Positions 1 through 8,979 of a stretch of 64,000 nt of DNA are shown here, piece by piece (position 1 is the first letter of the stretch; the number at the start of each line of letters is the position of its first letter). The stretch lies in NCBI RefSeq assembly GCF_003072125.1, contig NZ_QCYH01000012.1:16284-80283 (forward strand), read 5' to 3'. Source of the DNA: Pelagivirga sediminicola (GTDB lineage Bacteria; Pseudomonadota; Alphaproteobacteria; Rhodobacterales; Rhodobacteraceae). The notes under the pieces are model-generated. The model was not told where the DNA came from and made no database searches. It saw nothing but the letters and a program-made list of their open reading frames with translations. A program made the translations under genes and the position numbers.

Positions 1-196
1 TGAAATTGATCGCGCGATACATTCGCGCGCTCCAGAAAGAGAACGGAATTTTTTGAACCTCTCACATTGTCTCATGCGCGACGAGACCGGATGACAAGTC
101 CGAACCGGATTAGGAGATTGGCGAGCGATAGACGCCGTGATTCATGCACGGCCGCGACGCGCTTCCGGAACTCCCGACCGAATGACAGGATGCTCC

Positions 197-1588
197 ATGC
201 CGACAAGACGAAACTTTCTCCTGACGGGTGTAGCCGCCACTGCGGGTCTTGCTTTGCCGACGTCACTTCATGCAGCGACGCCGCGATTTGCACAGATCAA
301 GGCGCGCAAGGCAAGCATCCAGCTTGCGCCAAGCCCTTATCCTGAAACCGGAATATGGGGATACGGCGGCGCGATGCCCGGCTCTGAATTGCGGCTCGCT
401 CAAGGTGCGCGCCTGCAACGCTCGTTTGTGAACGAGTTGCCGCAGGCCAGTTCCATCCACTGGCACGGCATCCGAATTGACAACGCGATGGACGGCGTAG
501 CGGGGTTGACGCAACCCGCCGTGGAACCGGGGCAGAACTTTGACTATGATTTCGTCGTGCCGGATGCCGGAACCTACTGGTATCACGCGCATAATCGATC
601 CGCCGAGCAGGTGGCGCGCGGTCTGTATGGCGCGTTGATCGTCGAAGAGTCCGAGCCGCCGGATGTGGACCGCGAGCAGGTGCTGATCCTCGACGATTGG
701 CTTCTCGACCCTGAAACTGCTCAAATTGATCCAGATTTCACCTCGCGCCATGATCGAAGCCACGCGGGCCGCCGCGGCAATTTCATCGCCACCAATGGAC
801 GCCACGACCTCTCGCTCGACGTGCGCCAAAACGAGCGCTTGCGCCTGCGGCTCATCAATGCGGCCAATGCCCGGATATTCGAGCTGGCACTGGCGGGAAT
901 GGAGGGATGGACGATCGCGCTCGACGGGATGCCGCTGGCGCAGCCCAAGCCTTTGGCAGAGACCCTGATCCTCGGCCCCGGTCAGCGGGCGGATCTGATC
1001 GTGGACGTGACTGCCGCAGCGAATGAGACCGCCCATCTCGTGCGCATTGAAGATCAAGAAGGCATCTCGCAAGTGGCTTTTCCTGTCATCGGACGGGCCG
1101 CCGTCGCCCGCTGCGAAGCCCCTGCCCCACTGCCCCGGAATCCGCGGATGGAAATACCCGGCATCGACAGCGCCGTGACGGCACGGCTGAACATGCAAGG
1201 CGGCGCGATGGGCACGCTGGATGCTGCGATCCTGAACGGCGAACGAAAGAGCTTTCGCCAGTTGGTGGAGGCGAACGAATTCTGGGCCTTCAACGGAACG
1301 ATTGGCATGACCGACACGCCACTTGTCGAGGTATCTCGCGGCGAAACGGTTAAATTGCAGATCTACAACGACACTTCGTTCCCTCATGCGATGCATCTGC
1401 ACGGATTGCATTTCCGCGAAATCGGCAAGGATGGCGGCCTCGGCCCCTTCCGCGACACGAGCCTGATGTTCGGTGGCGAAACACGCACAATAGCGTTTGT
1501 CGCAGACGCCCCCGGCGATTGGCTGTTTCATTGTCACGTGCTCAGCCATGCGGCATCGGGCATGATGACCTGGCTGAAAGTGACATGA
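197..1588 (+). CDS. Tat-exported multicopper oxidase (CueO/CopA-like)
   Basis: The protein is a laccase-like multicopper oxidase, probably oxidising Cu(I) in the periplasm. The N-terminus MPTRRNFLLTG followed by a hydrophobic stretch ending in Ala-X-Ala is a twin-arginine signal peptide. All four copper-ligand clusters are visible: HWHG near residue 90, YWYHAH near residue 130, HAMHLHG near residue 400 and HCHVLSH in the last 20 residues. I chose the ATG at 197 because it puts the RR pair close to the N-terminus; in-frame ATGs at 182 and 137 are alternatives. The length of 463 residues is normal for the family. The stop overlaps the next start (ATGA), so the cytochrome is translationally coupled. 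The copper transporter and regulator downstream support a role in copper detoxification. Confidence 0.9.
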   Translation: MPTRRNFLLTGVAATAGLALPTSLHAATPRFAQIKARKASIQLAPSPYPETGIWGYGGAMPGSELRLAQGARLQRSFVNELPQASSIHWHGIRIDNAMDGVAGLTQPAVEPGQNFDYDFVVPDAGTYWYHAHNRSAEQVARGLYGALIVEESEPPDVDREQVLILDDWLLDPETAQIDPDFTSRHDRSHAGRRGNFIATNGRHDLSLDVRQNERLRLRLINAANARIFELALAGMEGWTIALDGMPLAQPKPLAETLILGPGQRADLIVDVTAAANETAHLVRIEDQEGISQVAFPVIGRAAVARCEAPAPLPRNPRMEIPGIDSAVTARLNMQGGAMGTLDAAILNGERKSFRQLVEANEFWAFNGTIGMTDTPLVEVSRGETVKLQIYNDTSFPHAMHLHGLHFREIGKDGGLGPFRDTSLMFGGETRTIAFVADAPGDWLFHCHVLSHAASGMMTWLKVT

Positions 1589-2070
1589 TGGGAAAAACTG
1601 TGATCCTCGGTGGGCTGGTGATCCTCACTTTGGGTGGCACCGCCGGTGTTTGGGCAATTGCGACAGGGCAGACTTTGACGTCCACGCCTGGGCAACCCTT
1701 CGATCTCGCCGAGGGGGACCGGCTGTACCAAGATTATTGTGCGGCTTGTCACGGGGCCAATCTCGAAGGGCAGCCCGATTGGCGATCGGCTGGCCCGGAA
1801 GGCATTTTCCCCGCGCCGCCGCATAATGAAACGGGCCATACCTGGCACCATTCCAACAGCGTTCTCTTCGACTACACCAAACTGGGCGGGAAGGCAGCTC
1901 TTGCCCGTCAGGGAGTGGATTTTACAAGCGGCATGCCCGGATTCGGCGATCAACTCACGAACCCTCAGATTCGAAACATCCTCGCCTTCATCAAATCCAC
2001 TTGGCCTGACCGACAGCTGGAGGTCCAGGCTGCTCGCAGCGACGCAGAGCGCCAGCAACAAGGAAACTGA
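1585..2070 (+). CDS. Exported mono-haem cytochrome c
   Basis: This is a small c-type cytochrome of about 161 residues. It begins with a hydrophobic segment (residues 4-27) that could be a signal peptide or a membrane anchor. A single CAACH haem-attachment motif sits near residue 52 and a later Met (SGMPGFG) could be the axial ligand. The start overlaps the stop of the multicopper oxidase by 4 bases and the DsbA-like gene follows after 2 bases, so the three form one operon. By inference it may accept or donate electrons for the neighbouring oxidase; nothing in the sequence proves the partner. Confidence 0.85.
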   Translation: MMGKTVILGGLVILTLGGTAGVWAIATGQTLTSTPGQPFDLAEGDRLYQDYCAACHGANLEGQPDWRSAGPEGIFPAPPHNETGHTWHHSNSVLFDYTKLGGKAALARQGVDFTSGMPGFGDQLTNPQIRNILAFIKSTWPDRQLEVQAARSDAERQQQGN

Positions 2071-2072
2071 CC

Positions 2073-2801
2073 ATGCAATTACTTCGACCTACCACGTTTA
2101 TTCTGGGCATCTTTTTAGCCCCATTTCCCGTCCTCGCTCAGGAGCTGAGCGAGGAGCGCGTCAAGGAGCTGGCACTTGAGGCAATCCGGGAGAACCCGCA
2201 GATTGTAATGGAAGCAGTGCAGATTCTCGAACAAGAGCGGTCCGCGGCTCAGGCACAGGCAGGGGCAGACGTTTTGAAGAACCAGCGCCAACTACTGGAA
2301 CAGGACCCGAATGCGCCGGTGCTGGGCAACCCCAATGGCGATGTCACGGTCGTGGAGTTTTTCGACTACAACTGCCCCTATTGCCGCAAGGCCATGTCCG
2401 AAGTGGAAGGATTGATCGAGGCGGACCCGAATGTCCGGCTCGTCTTTCGCGAGTGGCCGATACTGAGCGAGGGATCAATCTTTGCCGCCAAGGCAGCTCT
2501 GGCGGCACGTGAACAAGACAAATACGATGACTTGCACTGGGCTCTGATGGAGATGGATGAACCCGCAGGGGAAGCTTCGGTCTTGCGTGTTGCCGAAGAG
2601 ATCGGCCTCGATATCGCCAGGCTGCGGTCCGACATGGAGGCATCAGATGTGCAGGATCATATCGACGAATCTATGCGGCTGGCACAGGCTTTGGGTTTCA
2701 ACGGCACGCCATCATTTGTGATCGGCGACAATCTTGTCCCCGGCTTCGTCGAGCAAAATCAGCTGGAGGCACTGGTCGATCAAGCTCGCGACGGCGAATG
2801 A
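2073..2801 (+). CDS. Periplasmic DsbA-family thiol:disulfide oxidoreductase (ScsC-like)
   Basis: The protein has a signal peptide (residues 1-22, ending VLA) and an N-terminal charged helical stretch (about residues 23-80) like the oligomerisation stalk of ScsC/Com1-type proteins. A thioredoxin fold follows with the active site FDYNCPYCRKAM and a cis-proline loop GTPSFVIGD. Proteins of this type protect or isomerise periplasmic thiols and some confer copper tolerance. It is the third gene of the oxidase-cytochrome operon. I call it DsbA-family with confidence; whether it works as an oxidase or an isomerase cannot be read from the sequence. Confidence 0.85.
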   Translation: MQLLRPTTFILGIFLAPFPVLAQELSEERVKELALEAIRENPQIVMEAVQILEQERSAAQAQAGADVLKNQRQLLEQDPNAPVLGNPNGDVTVVEFFDYNCPYCRKAMSEVEGLIEADPNVRLVFREWPILSEGSIFAAKAALAAREQDKYDDLHWALMEMDEPAGEASVLRVAEEIGLDIARLRSDMEASDVQDHIDESMRLAQALGFNGTPSFVIGDNLVPGFVEQNQLEALVDQARDGE

Positions 2802-2825
2802 GCGAGTGCGAAACTGACAACGCTG

Positions 2826-2855
2826 GACTGGCGCCCGTAGGTTCGGGCGCCAGTC
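2826..2855. terminator. Hairpin between convergent dsbA-like gene and copZ
   Basis: A perfect 12-bp inverted repeat (GACTGGCGCCCG and its complement) with a 6-base loop lies between the 3' ends of two convergent genes. The T-run on the + side is short (TGGTTT), so it is probably a bidirectional terminator of modest strength. Confidence 0.65.
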
Positions 2856-2860
2856 TGGTT

Positions 2861-3067
2861 TCAGATCGTCGCGACCGTCTTGACGTCATATCCGGCGTTG
2901 CGGATCGCCTCGGTCAGGGCGCGCTCGTTCAGGACACTTTCGACGTCGACCTTGCGCGTGCCGGTATCGCAGGTCACTTTTGCAGTTGGGTCTATCGCCT
3001 TGATCGCCTTTTCGATCGTTGCGGTGCAGTGTCCACAGCTCATTTCAGGAACATCAAATCTGGTCAT
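2861..3067 (-). CDS. copZ: CopZ-like copper chaperone (HMA domain)
   Basis: A 68-residue heavy-metal-associated domain. The metal site is MSCGHC at residues 9-14, and the protein has the usual length of a single beta-alpha-beta-beta-alpha-beta HMA fold. It would carry Cu(I) to the CopA ATPase encoded divergently. A good ribosome-binding site (AAGGAG) lies 6 bases before the ATG. It is transcribed away from copA from its own CueR-type promoter. Confidence 0.9.
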   Translation of the reverse strand: MTRFDVPEMSCGHCTATIEKAIKAIDPTAKVTCDTGTRKVDVESVLNERALTEAIRNAGYDVKTVATI

Positions 3068-3091
3068 GGGAGTCTCCTTTGCATCGCCTGA

Positions 3092-3122
3092 CAGATGGGG
3101 CGTTCCCGCACAGGAAGGTCAA
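3092..3122 (-). promoter_or_regulatory. CueR-type promoter of copZ
   Basis: On the minus strand a -35 element TTGACC (3122-3117) is separated by 19 bp from a -10-like CATCTG (3097-3092). The spacer contains the dyad ACCTTCC...GGAAC. An overlong 19-bp spacer with this dyad is typical of promoters activated by MerR-family copper regulators. Confidence 0.65.
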
Positions 3123-3160
3123 GGGTTGAATGTTATGGCCAAAAGAATTTACCTGACCTA

Positions 3161-3191
3161 TTGACCTTCCAGCAGGCGGAACCCTTATCTC
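3161..3191 (+). promoter_or_regulatory. CueR-type promoter of copA
   Basis: TTGACC (3161-3166) and TATCTC (3186-3191) are spaced by exactly 19 bp. The spacer carries the CueR-like dyad ACCTTCC-N7-GGAAC. The predicted transcript start falls downstream of the ATG at 3193, which supports the ATG at 3220 as the true copA start. Confidence 0.75.
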
Positions 3192-3219
3192 AATGAGGAA
3201 GTACTTGCAGGAGTTTCCC

Positions 3220-5727
3220 ATGTCAGTTTCACAATCCGTCCGGCTGTCGGTTCAGAACATGTCCTGCGCGTCCTGTGTCGGGCGCGTCGAGCGCTCGCTG
3301 ATGGCCGTTCCGGGCGTCAGCGATGTCAGCGTGAACCTCGCCAGCGAGACCGTTCAGGCGCAGGTTGATGCGCCGGAGCGGGTGGCCGAAATCGTGGCCG
3401 CGCTGGACACGGCCGGCTATCCCGCGCGCAGCCAGACGGTGCGGCTGAACATAGCGTCGATGACCTGCGCCTCCTGCGTGGGGCGCGTCGACAAGGCGCT
3501 GGCGGCGGTGCCGGGTGTTTGGGACGTGAACGTGAACCTCGCATCGGAAACAGCCACCGTGACCTATGCAGAGGGCGCGGTCAGTCTGGACGATTTGCTG
3601 CGCGCCGCAAGGGAAGCGGGCTATCCGGCGACCCCGGCGGATGCCGCGGCCCAGGAGGACGCGAGCACGCGCAAGACCGAGGAGGCCCGCGCTCTGGCCC
3701 GCAAGACCCTGCTTGCCGCCGTGCTGGCGCTGCCGGTTTTCCTGCTGGAGATGGGCGCGCATGTCGTGCCGGGTGCGCATGATCTGATCGGGCGCACCAT
3801 CGGGCACGAGGCCAGCTGGATGATCCAGTTCTTGCTGACCACCGTGGTTCTGGCCTGGCCCGGCCGCGCCTTCTATACCAAGGGTTTTCCGGCGCTTTTC
3901 AAGGGCGCGCCTGACATGAACAGTCTGGTCGCCGTTGGCACCTCGGCGGCGTATCTCTATTCGCTTGTCGCGCTTTTCGCACCGACTCTGCTGCCCGAAG
4001 CCGCGCGTGCAGTCTATTTCGAGGCAGCGGCGGTGATCGTGGTGCTGATCCTTCTGGGCCGCTGGATGGAGGCCCGCGCCAAGGGCCGCACCGGCGCAGC
4101 GATCCAGAAGCTGCTGGGGCTTCAGGCCCGCACCGCGCGGGTTCTGGTGGATGGTGAGGCGCAGGATGTTCCGATCGAGCAGATCAGCACGGGGGCTATC
4201 CTTCTCGTGCGTCCCGGCGAGCGTATTGCGGTGGATGGCGAGGTGACCCAAGGCAGCGCCCATGTAGATGAAAGCATGATCACCGGCGAGCCTGTGCCCG
4301 TCGCCAAGTCCGAGGGCGATCCCGTCACCGGCGGCACCGTCAACGGCACCGGCAGTTTCCAGTTCCGCGCGACCCGCGTCGGGGCTGACACGACGCTGGC
4401 GCAGATCATCCGCATGGTCGAAGAGGCGCAAGGCGCGAAACTGCCGATTCAGGGCATGGTCGACCGGATCACGCTGTGGTTCGTGCCCGCCGTTATGGCG
4501 CTGGCCGCGCTGACGGTGCTGGTCTGGCTGATCCTCGGCCCATCCCCGGCGCTCTCCTATGCGCTGGTGGCGGGCGTGTCGGTGCTGATCATTGCCTGCC
4601 CCTGCGCGATGGGCCTCGCCACGCCGACCTCGATCATGGTCGGCACCGGACGCGCCGCCGAAATGGGCGTGTTGTTCCGCAAGGGCGACGCGCTGCAACA
4701 ATTGACCGGCGTCGGCGTGGTGGCCGTGGACAAGACCGGCACCGTGACCGAGGGACGCCCGGAACTGACCGATATGGTGCTGGCCGGCGGGTTCGGGCGC
4801 GCCGAGGTTCTGGCGCTGGTGGCAGCGGTCGAGGCGCAGTCCGAACATCCCATCGCCGAGGCGATTGTCAGGGCCGCCGAGGCCGAGGGCGCGGCGCGCC
4901 ACACGGTCGATGGCTTTGAGTCGATCACCGGCTACGGCGTGCGCGCGCAGGTCGCGGGGCGCGACGTTCTGATCGGGGCCGACCGCCTGATGGCGCGCGA
5001 AGGGCTGGACCCGGGCCCGCTGACAGATGCCGAGACGGACCTCGCCAACCGGGGCCGCACCGCGCTTTTTGCTGCCATCGACGGACGGGTTGCCGCTGTC
5101 ATCGCGGTTTCAGACCCGGTCAAACCGTCCAGCGCCGCCGCGATCCGGGCGCTGCACGATCTGGGGCTGAAGGTGGCGATGATCACCGGCGACAAGCGCG
5201 AGACGGCCGAGGCCATCGCGCGCGAGACCGGCATCGACCACGTCATTGCGGGCGTTCTTCCCGATGGCAAAGTTGCTGCGCTCGATGAATTGCGCGCAGG
5301 TGGCAAGGCGGTCGCCTTCGTAGGGGACGGGATCAACGACGCGCCGGCGCTGGCCCATGCCGATGTCGGTATCGCCATCGGCACCGGTACCGATGTCGCC
5401 ATCGAATCCGCTGACGTGGTGCTGATGTCGGGCGATCTGCGCGGTGTCGTCAACGCGTTCGAGGTCTCGACCCGCACGATGCGCAACATCCGCCAGAACC
5501 TGTTCTGGGCGTTTGGCTATAATGTGGCGCTGATCCCGGTTGCGGCAGGCGTTCTCTATCCTGCGTTCGGCCTGCTGTTGTCGCCGGTTCTGGCGGCCGG
5601 TGCGATGGCACTCAGTTCGGTCTTCGTGGTGACCAATGCGCTGCGCTTGCGCCGGGTCCGCCCCGCCATGAAGGAAACCGCAGAGGCCAGCGCCAGCGCC
5701 GCTCTTTCCCCTGCAGCCGCCGAATGA
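3220..5727 (+). CDS. copA: Cu(I)-exporting P1B-type ATPase CopA
   Basis: An 835-residue copper-transporting P-type ATPase of the inner membrane. Two N-terminal HMA domains carry CASC at residues 16-19 and 83-86. The transmembrane CPC motif ([10 protein letters not shown]), the phosphorylation site DKTGT, the P1B-specific HP (SEHPIAEA) and the hinge GDGINDAP are all present. The ATG at 3220 has a good ribosome site (GCAGGAG) and lies after the predicted transcript start; an ATG at 3193 is less likely. It exports cytoplasmic Cu(I) to the periplasm, where the upstream oxidase could act on it. cueR follows 10 bases downstream. Confidence 0.97.
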   Translation: MSVSQSVRLSVQNMSCASCVGRVERSLMAVPGVSDVSVNLASETVQAQVDAPERVAEIVAALDTAGYPARSQTVRLNIASMTCASCVGRVDKALAAVPGVWDVNVNLASETATVTYAEGAVSLDDLLRAAREAGYPATPADAAAQEDASTRKTEEARALARKTLLAAVLALPVFLLEMGAHVVPGAHDLIGRTIGHEASWMIQFLLTTVVLAWPGRAFYTKGFPALFKGAPDMNSLVAVGTSAAYLYSLVALFAPTLLPEAARAVYFEAAAVIVVLILLGRWMEARAKGRTGAAIQKLLGLQARTARVLVDGEAQDVPIEQISTGAILLVRPGERIAVDGEVTQGSAHVDESMITGEPVPVAKSEGDPVTGGTVNGTGSFQFRATRVGADTTLAQIIRMVEEAQGAKLPIQGMVDRITLWFVPAVMALAALTVLVWLILGPSPALSYALVAGVSVLIIACPCAMGLATPTSIMVGTGRAAEMGVLFRKGDALQQLTGVGVVAVDKTGTVTEGRPELTDMVLAGGFGRAEVLALVAAVEAQSEHPIAEAIVRAAEAEGAARHTVDGFESITGYGVRAQVAGRDVLIGADRLMAREGLDPGPLTDAETDLANRGRTALFAAIDGRVAAVIAVSDPVKPSSAAAIRALHDLGLKVAMITGDKRETAEAIARETGIDHVIAGVLPDGKVAALDELRAGGKAVAFVGDGINDAPALAHADVGIAIGTGTDVAIESADVVLMSGDLRGVVNAFEVSTRTMRNIRQNLFWAFGYNVALIPVAAGVLYPAFGLLLSPVLAAGAMALSSVFVVTNALRLRRVRPAMKETAEASASAALSPAAAE

Positions 5728-5737
5728 GGAGCTTAGA

Positions 5738-6154
5738 ATGAATATCGGAGATGTCGCCACCCGGTCGGGCCTGCCCGCCAAAACGATCCGCTACTACGAG
5801 GATATCGGCCTCGTGAAACCCCTGCGAAGCGCCAACGGCTATCGCATGTTCCACGCCAGCGATGTGCACAAGCTGGCGTTCCTTGGCCGCGCCCGCGCGC
5901 TTGGCTTCAGCATCGAAGATTGTCGCGGCTTGATCAAGCTATATGAGGATACCGACCGCGAGAGTGCCGAGGTCAAGCAGATCGCTGAGGAGCATCTAAG
6001 CCGGATTGACGACAAGATCGCGGAGCTGATCGAAATGCGCGCGACCCTCGCAACCTTGGTCGATGCCTGCGCGGGTGACCACCGCCCCGATTGCCCGATC
6101 CTTGCCGATCTGGCGTCGAAGCAGCAAAGTCTGCATCTGAAAGAGACCGGCTAG
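5738..6154 (+). CDS. cueR: CueR copper-responsive MerR-family regulator
   Basis: A 138-residue MerR-type activator. The N-terminal winged helix reads MNIGDVATRSGLPAKTIRYY, followed by the dimerisation helix and the C-terminal metal-binding loop CAGDHRPDCPI, whose two Cys match the Cu(I) ligands of CueR. It sits in the copA operon and should act on the two 19-bp-spacer promoters between copZ and copA, giving autoregulation from the copA promoter. Confidence 0.93.
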   Translation: MNIGDVATRSGLPAKTIRYYEDIGLVKPLRSANGYRMFHASDVHKLAFLGRARALGFSIEDCRGLIKLYEDTDRESAEVKQIAEEHLSRIDDKIAELIEMRATLATLVDACAGDHRPDCPILADLASKQQSLHLKETG

Positions 6155-6168
6155 GGCGCCTGCTGAAC

Positions 6169-6585
6169 ATGATCGTAGCGTGGTTACTGGCCGTCGTGCT
6201 TTTCGGATTGTGTGGAGTGCTGCATGCGCGTGCAATGGCTTTCGCCATGAACTTTACCGACCGCAACGATATCATAGGCATGCATGGTCTTGTGGTCGCT
6301 CTTTATGTTTTGGCGACCGCGCATGTCGCCGAAGCTGGCCTGTATGCCATTGGCTTCATTCTGGGTGAATGGATAGGAATTGGCGGTTTCGAGCAGGAAA
6401 ATGTCAATTCGGTCATGGATTTCTTCTATTTTTCGGTCGTGAACTACACGTCGCTTGGCCTCGGCGATATTTATCCAACCGGTCATCTTCGATTTCTCGC
6501 CGGCATCGAAGCGCTGAACGGGTTTCTTTTGATCAGCTGCTCGGCTTCGACGATCTTCCTCGTCACGACACGGCGCAATCACTGA
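6169..6585 (+). CDS. Small pore-domain (K+ channel-like) membrane protein
   Basis: A 138-residue integral membrane protein with three hydrophobic segments (about residues 3-22, 40-65 and 105-132). Between the last two lies a pore loop ending in a K+-channel-like filter, TSLGLGDIYP, matching the ion-channel-2 family pattern TxGxGD. The ATG at 6169 is 14 bases after the cueR stop, so it is probably in the same operon. Its role in a copper cluster is not established; compensation of membrane potential under metal stress is one guess. Confidence 0.75.
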   Translation: MIVAWLLAVVLFGLCGVLHARAMAFAMNFTDRNDIIGMHGLVVALYVLATAHVAEAGLYAIGFILGEWIGIGGFEQENVNSVMDFFYFSVVNYTSLGLGDIYPTGHLRFLAGIEALNGFLLISCSASTIFLVTTRRNH

Positions 6586-6708
6586 CCGGGGTTGTGAGGC
6601 ACAAAAATCTCATAAAACTTTGGAACCCTCCAGCGCTGGAAGCTGGTTTCACGTTCACTTTTCGGGCATCAAACCCAACTTCTTAATGCGATAACAAAAG
6701 GATTTATC

Positions 6709-7581
6709 ATGTCATACTGGAGATTTGCCGCCATGATCGCGACCTCGACGGTCGTCATGTTCATCCTGATGTATCTCAACACGTTCCTCTGGACCCATAT
6801 TTTCTGGTCCGAAACCCGCGCCTACATGGCGATCCTGATGGGCGCCACGATGGCGATCATCATGCTAGCGTTCATGCTGTCGATGTATTCGAACAAGGCG
6901 ATCAACGCCGCGATCTCTGTCGGCGCAATTATTGCCTTTGTCGGTTCGCTCTGGCTGGTGCGCAGCCAGAGCACTGTGGGCGATACCAGCTACATGCGCG
7001 CCATGATTCCGCACCATTCCATCGCCATCATGACATCGGGCCGCGCCAATATCCAAGATGCGCGCGTGCGCAAGCTGGCCGACGAGATCATCTTTGCGCA
7101 GGACAAAGAAATTGCCGAAATGCGCTATCTCATCAATGAAATCGAGGCATCGGGTAAAATCAGAGAAGAAAGCAGTAATGGCCCAGCGGGGATCGTCTCG
7201 CTTCAAGATGCGCTTGCGACCGCAGAAGTATCCATCGTCGATCCAGAATTTGTGACCCAGCAAGAAATCGCACAGCTCTTTCCAGATGGTGCCGCCTGTA
7301 CCTTCAACTATACCACGCAAAGCCCTGCATCTGTCATCATCGGTCGTGTGGATGGCACGGTGGCGGCATTGGTCAAGCTCAGCGGCGATCTGGTCCGACT
7401 TGAGGCCGATGAAGCGGGACGGGTACTGACGGCGGAGGGCATTACGATACGCCTGAGCGCGCCGAATGAGACGGACAGTCTGAATGTCGCCAATGGCGAG
7501 CCAACCGAGGCCAACCTCGTCCTAGAACTTGATGCAGGCTTGCGCGCTGGATATCGTGGCTTCTACACCTGCCAACGCTGA
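6709..7581 (+). CDS. DUF305-domain membrane protein
   Basis: A 290-residue protein with three N-terminal transmembrane segments (about residues 6-28, 38-58 and 65-85). It continues into a DUF305 region, MRAMIPHHSIAIMTS followed by VRKLADEIIFAQDKEI, whose His-His and Met residues are typical of the family. The C-terminal half has no family I recognise and holds two Cys (CTFNY and FYTCQR). DUF305 proteins often occur with copper genes and some bind copper in the periplasm. It ends the copper cluster. Confidence 0.8.
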   Translation: MSYWRFAAMIATSTVVMFILMYLNTFLWTHIFWSETRAYMAILMGATMAIIMLAFMLSMYSNKAINAAISVGAIIAFVGSLWLVRSQSTVGDTSYMRAMIPHHSIAIMTSGRANIQDARVRKLADEIIFAQDKEIAEMRYLINEIEASGKIREESSNGPAGIVSLQDALATAEVSIVDPEFVTQQEIAQLFPDGAACTFNYTTQSPASVIIGRVDGTVAALVKLSGDLVRLEADEAGRVLTAEGITIRLSAPNETDSLNVANGEPTEANLVLELDAGLRAGYRGFYTCQR

Positions 7582-7805
7582 TCTGCGCCGCCGACCGGCG
7601 GTGCAGATGCTCGGGGAACATTCCGGACCCACTAAGCCACGATAGAGGATGTAGACTGACGGTGTTCTTTGACTTCGGGACAATAGGCTAAAATCTGAGA
7701 CTGCTAATTCTAAGCGAAGTAGAGCGGGAAAGCGGCCGCAGTGTTGGTGACCGGCTATCACAATGGACAGTGACATAAATTAATATGCACAAGCACTGAG
7801 TGTGA

Positions 7806-8411
7806 GGGGAGGTCTCCATCGCGGTCGGCAACCCTTTCGGACTGGGCGGCACAGTGACATCAGGCATCGTTTCCGCCACGTCGCGTAACAGCAACTCGAG
7901 CCCCTATGACGACTTCAACCAGACCGATGCGGCAATCAATCGTGGCAATTCCGGCGGCCCGCTGTTCAACGCGGACGGGGAAGTAATCGGGGTCAATACT
8001 GCAATCTTCTCAACGGACGGCGGTTCGGTGGGTATTGGCTTTGCCGTTCCTTCCGACATGGTTCAGCGGATTGTCGATGATCTTGCTGATGACGGAACGA
8101 TCACGCGCGGCTGGTTAGGCGTTCAGATCAAGCCCATGTCTGACGAAGTAGCTTCAGTCCTTGGTTATGATGGCCCCCGTGGCGCAGTGGTGGAAATCGT
8201 GTCAGGCGACAGCCCTGCCGAGGCCGCAGGACTCCAGTCGGGCGACATCATTCTGTCCTTCAATGGTGAAGACATATCGGAACTGCGCGATCTGACTCGC
8301 GCCGTCGCAGAAACAGCACCAAACGCACAAGTCGCGTTGCAGATCCTGCGCCGTGGCACTGAAAAGACCATCGACCTGAAGATCGGCACGCTTGGTGCGA
8401 GCGAAGCCTGA
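7806..8411 (+). pseudogene. N-terminally truncated HtrA/DegP-like serine protease fragment
   Basis: The reading frame opens after a TGA at 7803 and starts directly inside the protease fold ([19 protein letters not shown]). It includes the nucleophile motif GNSGGPLFN and a PDZ domain (about 8070-8390) and ends at a normal stop. The first half of the protease domain, with the catalytic His and Asp, is missing. No upstream start with a ribosome site fits; a GTG at 7854 would give an inactive peptide. The intact end with a broken front suggests a recombination junction near 7806. Confidence 0.8.
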
Positions 8412-8427
8412 TCCATGAGATCGCATT

Positions 8428-8454
8428 TGCCGAGGGTTTTTGTATCCCTCGGCA
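8428..8454. terminator. Hairpin after the HtrA fragment
   Basis: A perfect 9-bp inverted repeat (TGCCGAGGG and complement) with a 9-base loop lies 16 bases after the stop. There is no T-run after the second arm, so factor-independent termination is uncertain. Confidence 0.45.
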
Positions 8455-8907
8455 GGGGCAATCCGCGTTTGTCGTGACATTGGCACAGCCCCTTTTCTGT
8501 GGCCCAAGTGATTTCTCTAAAACCTCACTTTGGGAATTGAAGCCTGCGCCCGGTGCGATGATGAAAACTGAGTAATAGACCCAGAACATCAACGTCAGCC
8601 AACTTACTGAGAGAACCACGCGCTCCACCCGAGGCCGCGAATGTTAATTGTTCGACCAACATCGCCACTACGGCCACTGCAGAAAGGGCGGTAGCGAGCA
8701 GGAGAGGCGCTGGGGCGGTTAGCGAAATGTCGTTTAGCTCAGAATTCTGCTGACGTAGTGTAATAAGATAACGGTCGGCAGTTTGCCACGAAATGGAGGT
8801 TAAAATCCATCCATGCGAAGTAGGCTGTCCAAGTGCAGAACGCACCGACGGCGGGCTTAGATCGATGGTCGGTGTATGTGGCTGGTGCCGCGAAGAGGAA
8901 GAGGAAG
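8455..8907. other. Non-coding stretch without recognisable gene
   Basis: About 450 bases with no reading frame that has both a plausible start and protein-like composition. The leader of the ParB-like gene begins at its right end. It looks like the junction between the copper region and the plasmid accessory block. Confidence 0.5.
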
Positions 8908-8909
8908 GC

Positions 8910-8979
8910 AAGCCCGGGTTGCCGGGCTTTGAAGGGAGAGAGAGGCTCTCCCGGTCCGGCTCCGAAAGGGAGCTTTCCG
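8910..8979 (+). promoter_or_regulatory. Repeated hairpin/GAGAGAGAG leader, copy A
   Basis: An 8-bp hairpin (8910-8929, arms AGCCCGG/CCGGGCT) is followed by GAGAGAGAG (8936-8944), a second imperfect hairpin, and GGGAGCTTTCCG just before the ATG. The same order occurs at 12805-12879 and 14649-14736. It may be a structured mRNA leader; no regulator is known to me. Confidence 0.55.

Noticed and set aside
1..196. Small frames before the multicopper oxidase
   Set aside because: Composition and lack of ribosome sites suggest non-coding sequence; no clear copper box could be placed there.
3229..4902. Long minus-strand open frame opposite copA
   Set aside because: It is the complement of a high-GC gene with clear P-type ATPase motifs; its protein is rich in His/Arg/Gly without domains.
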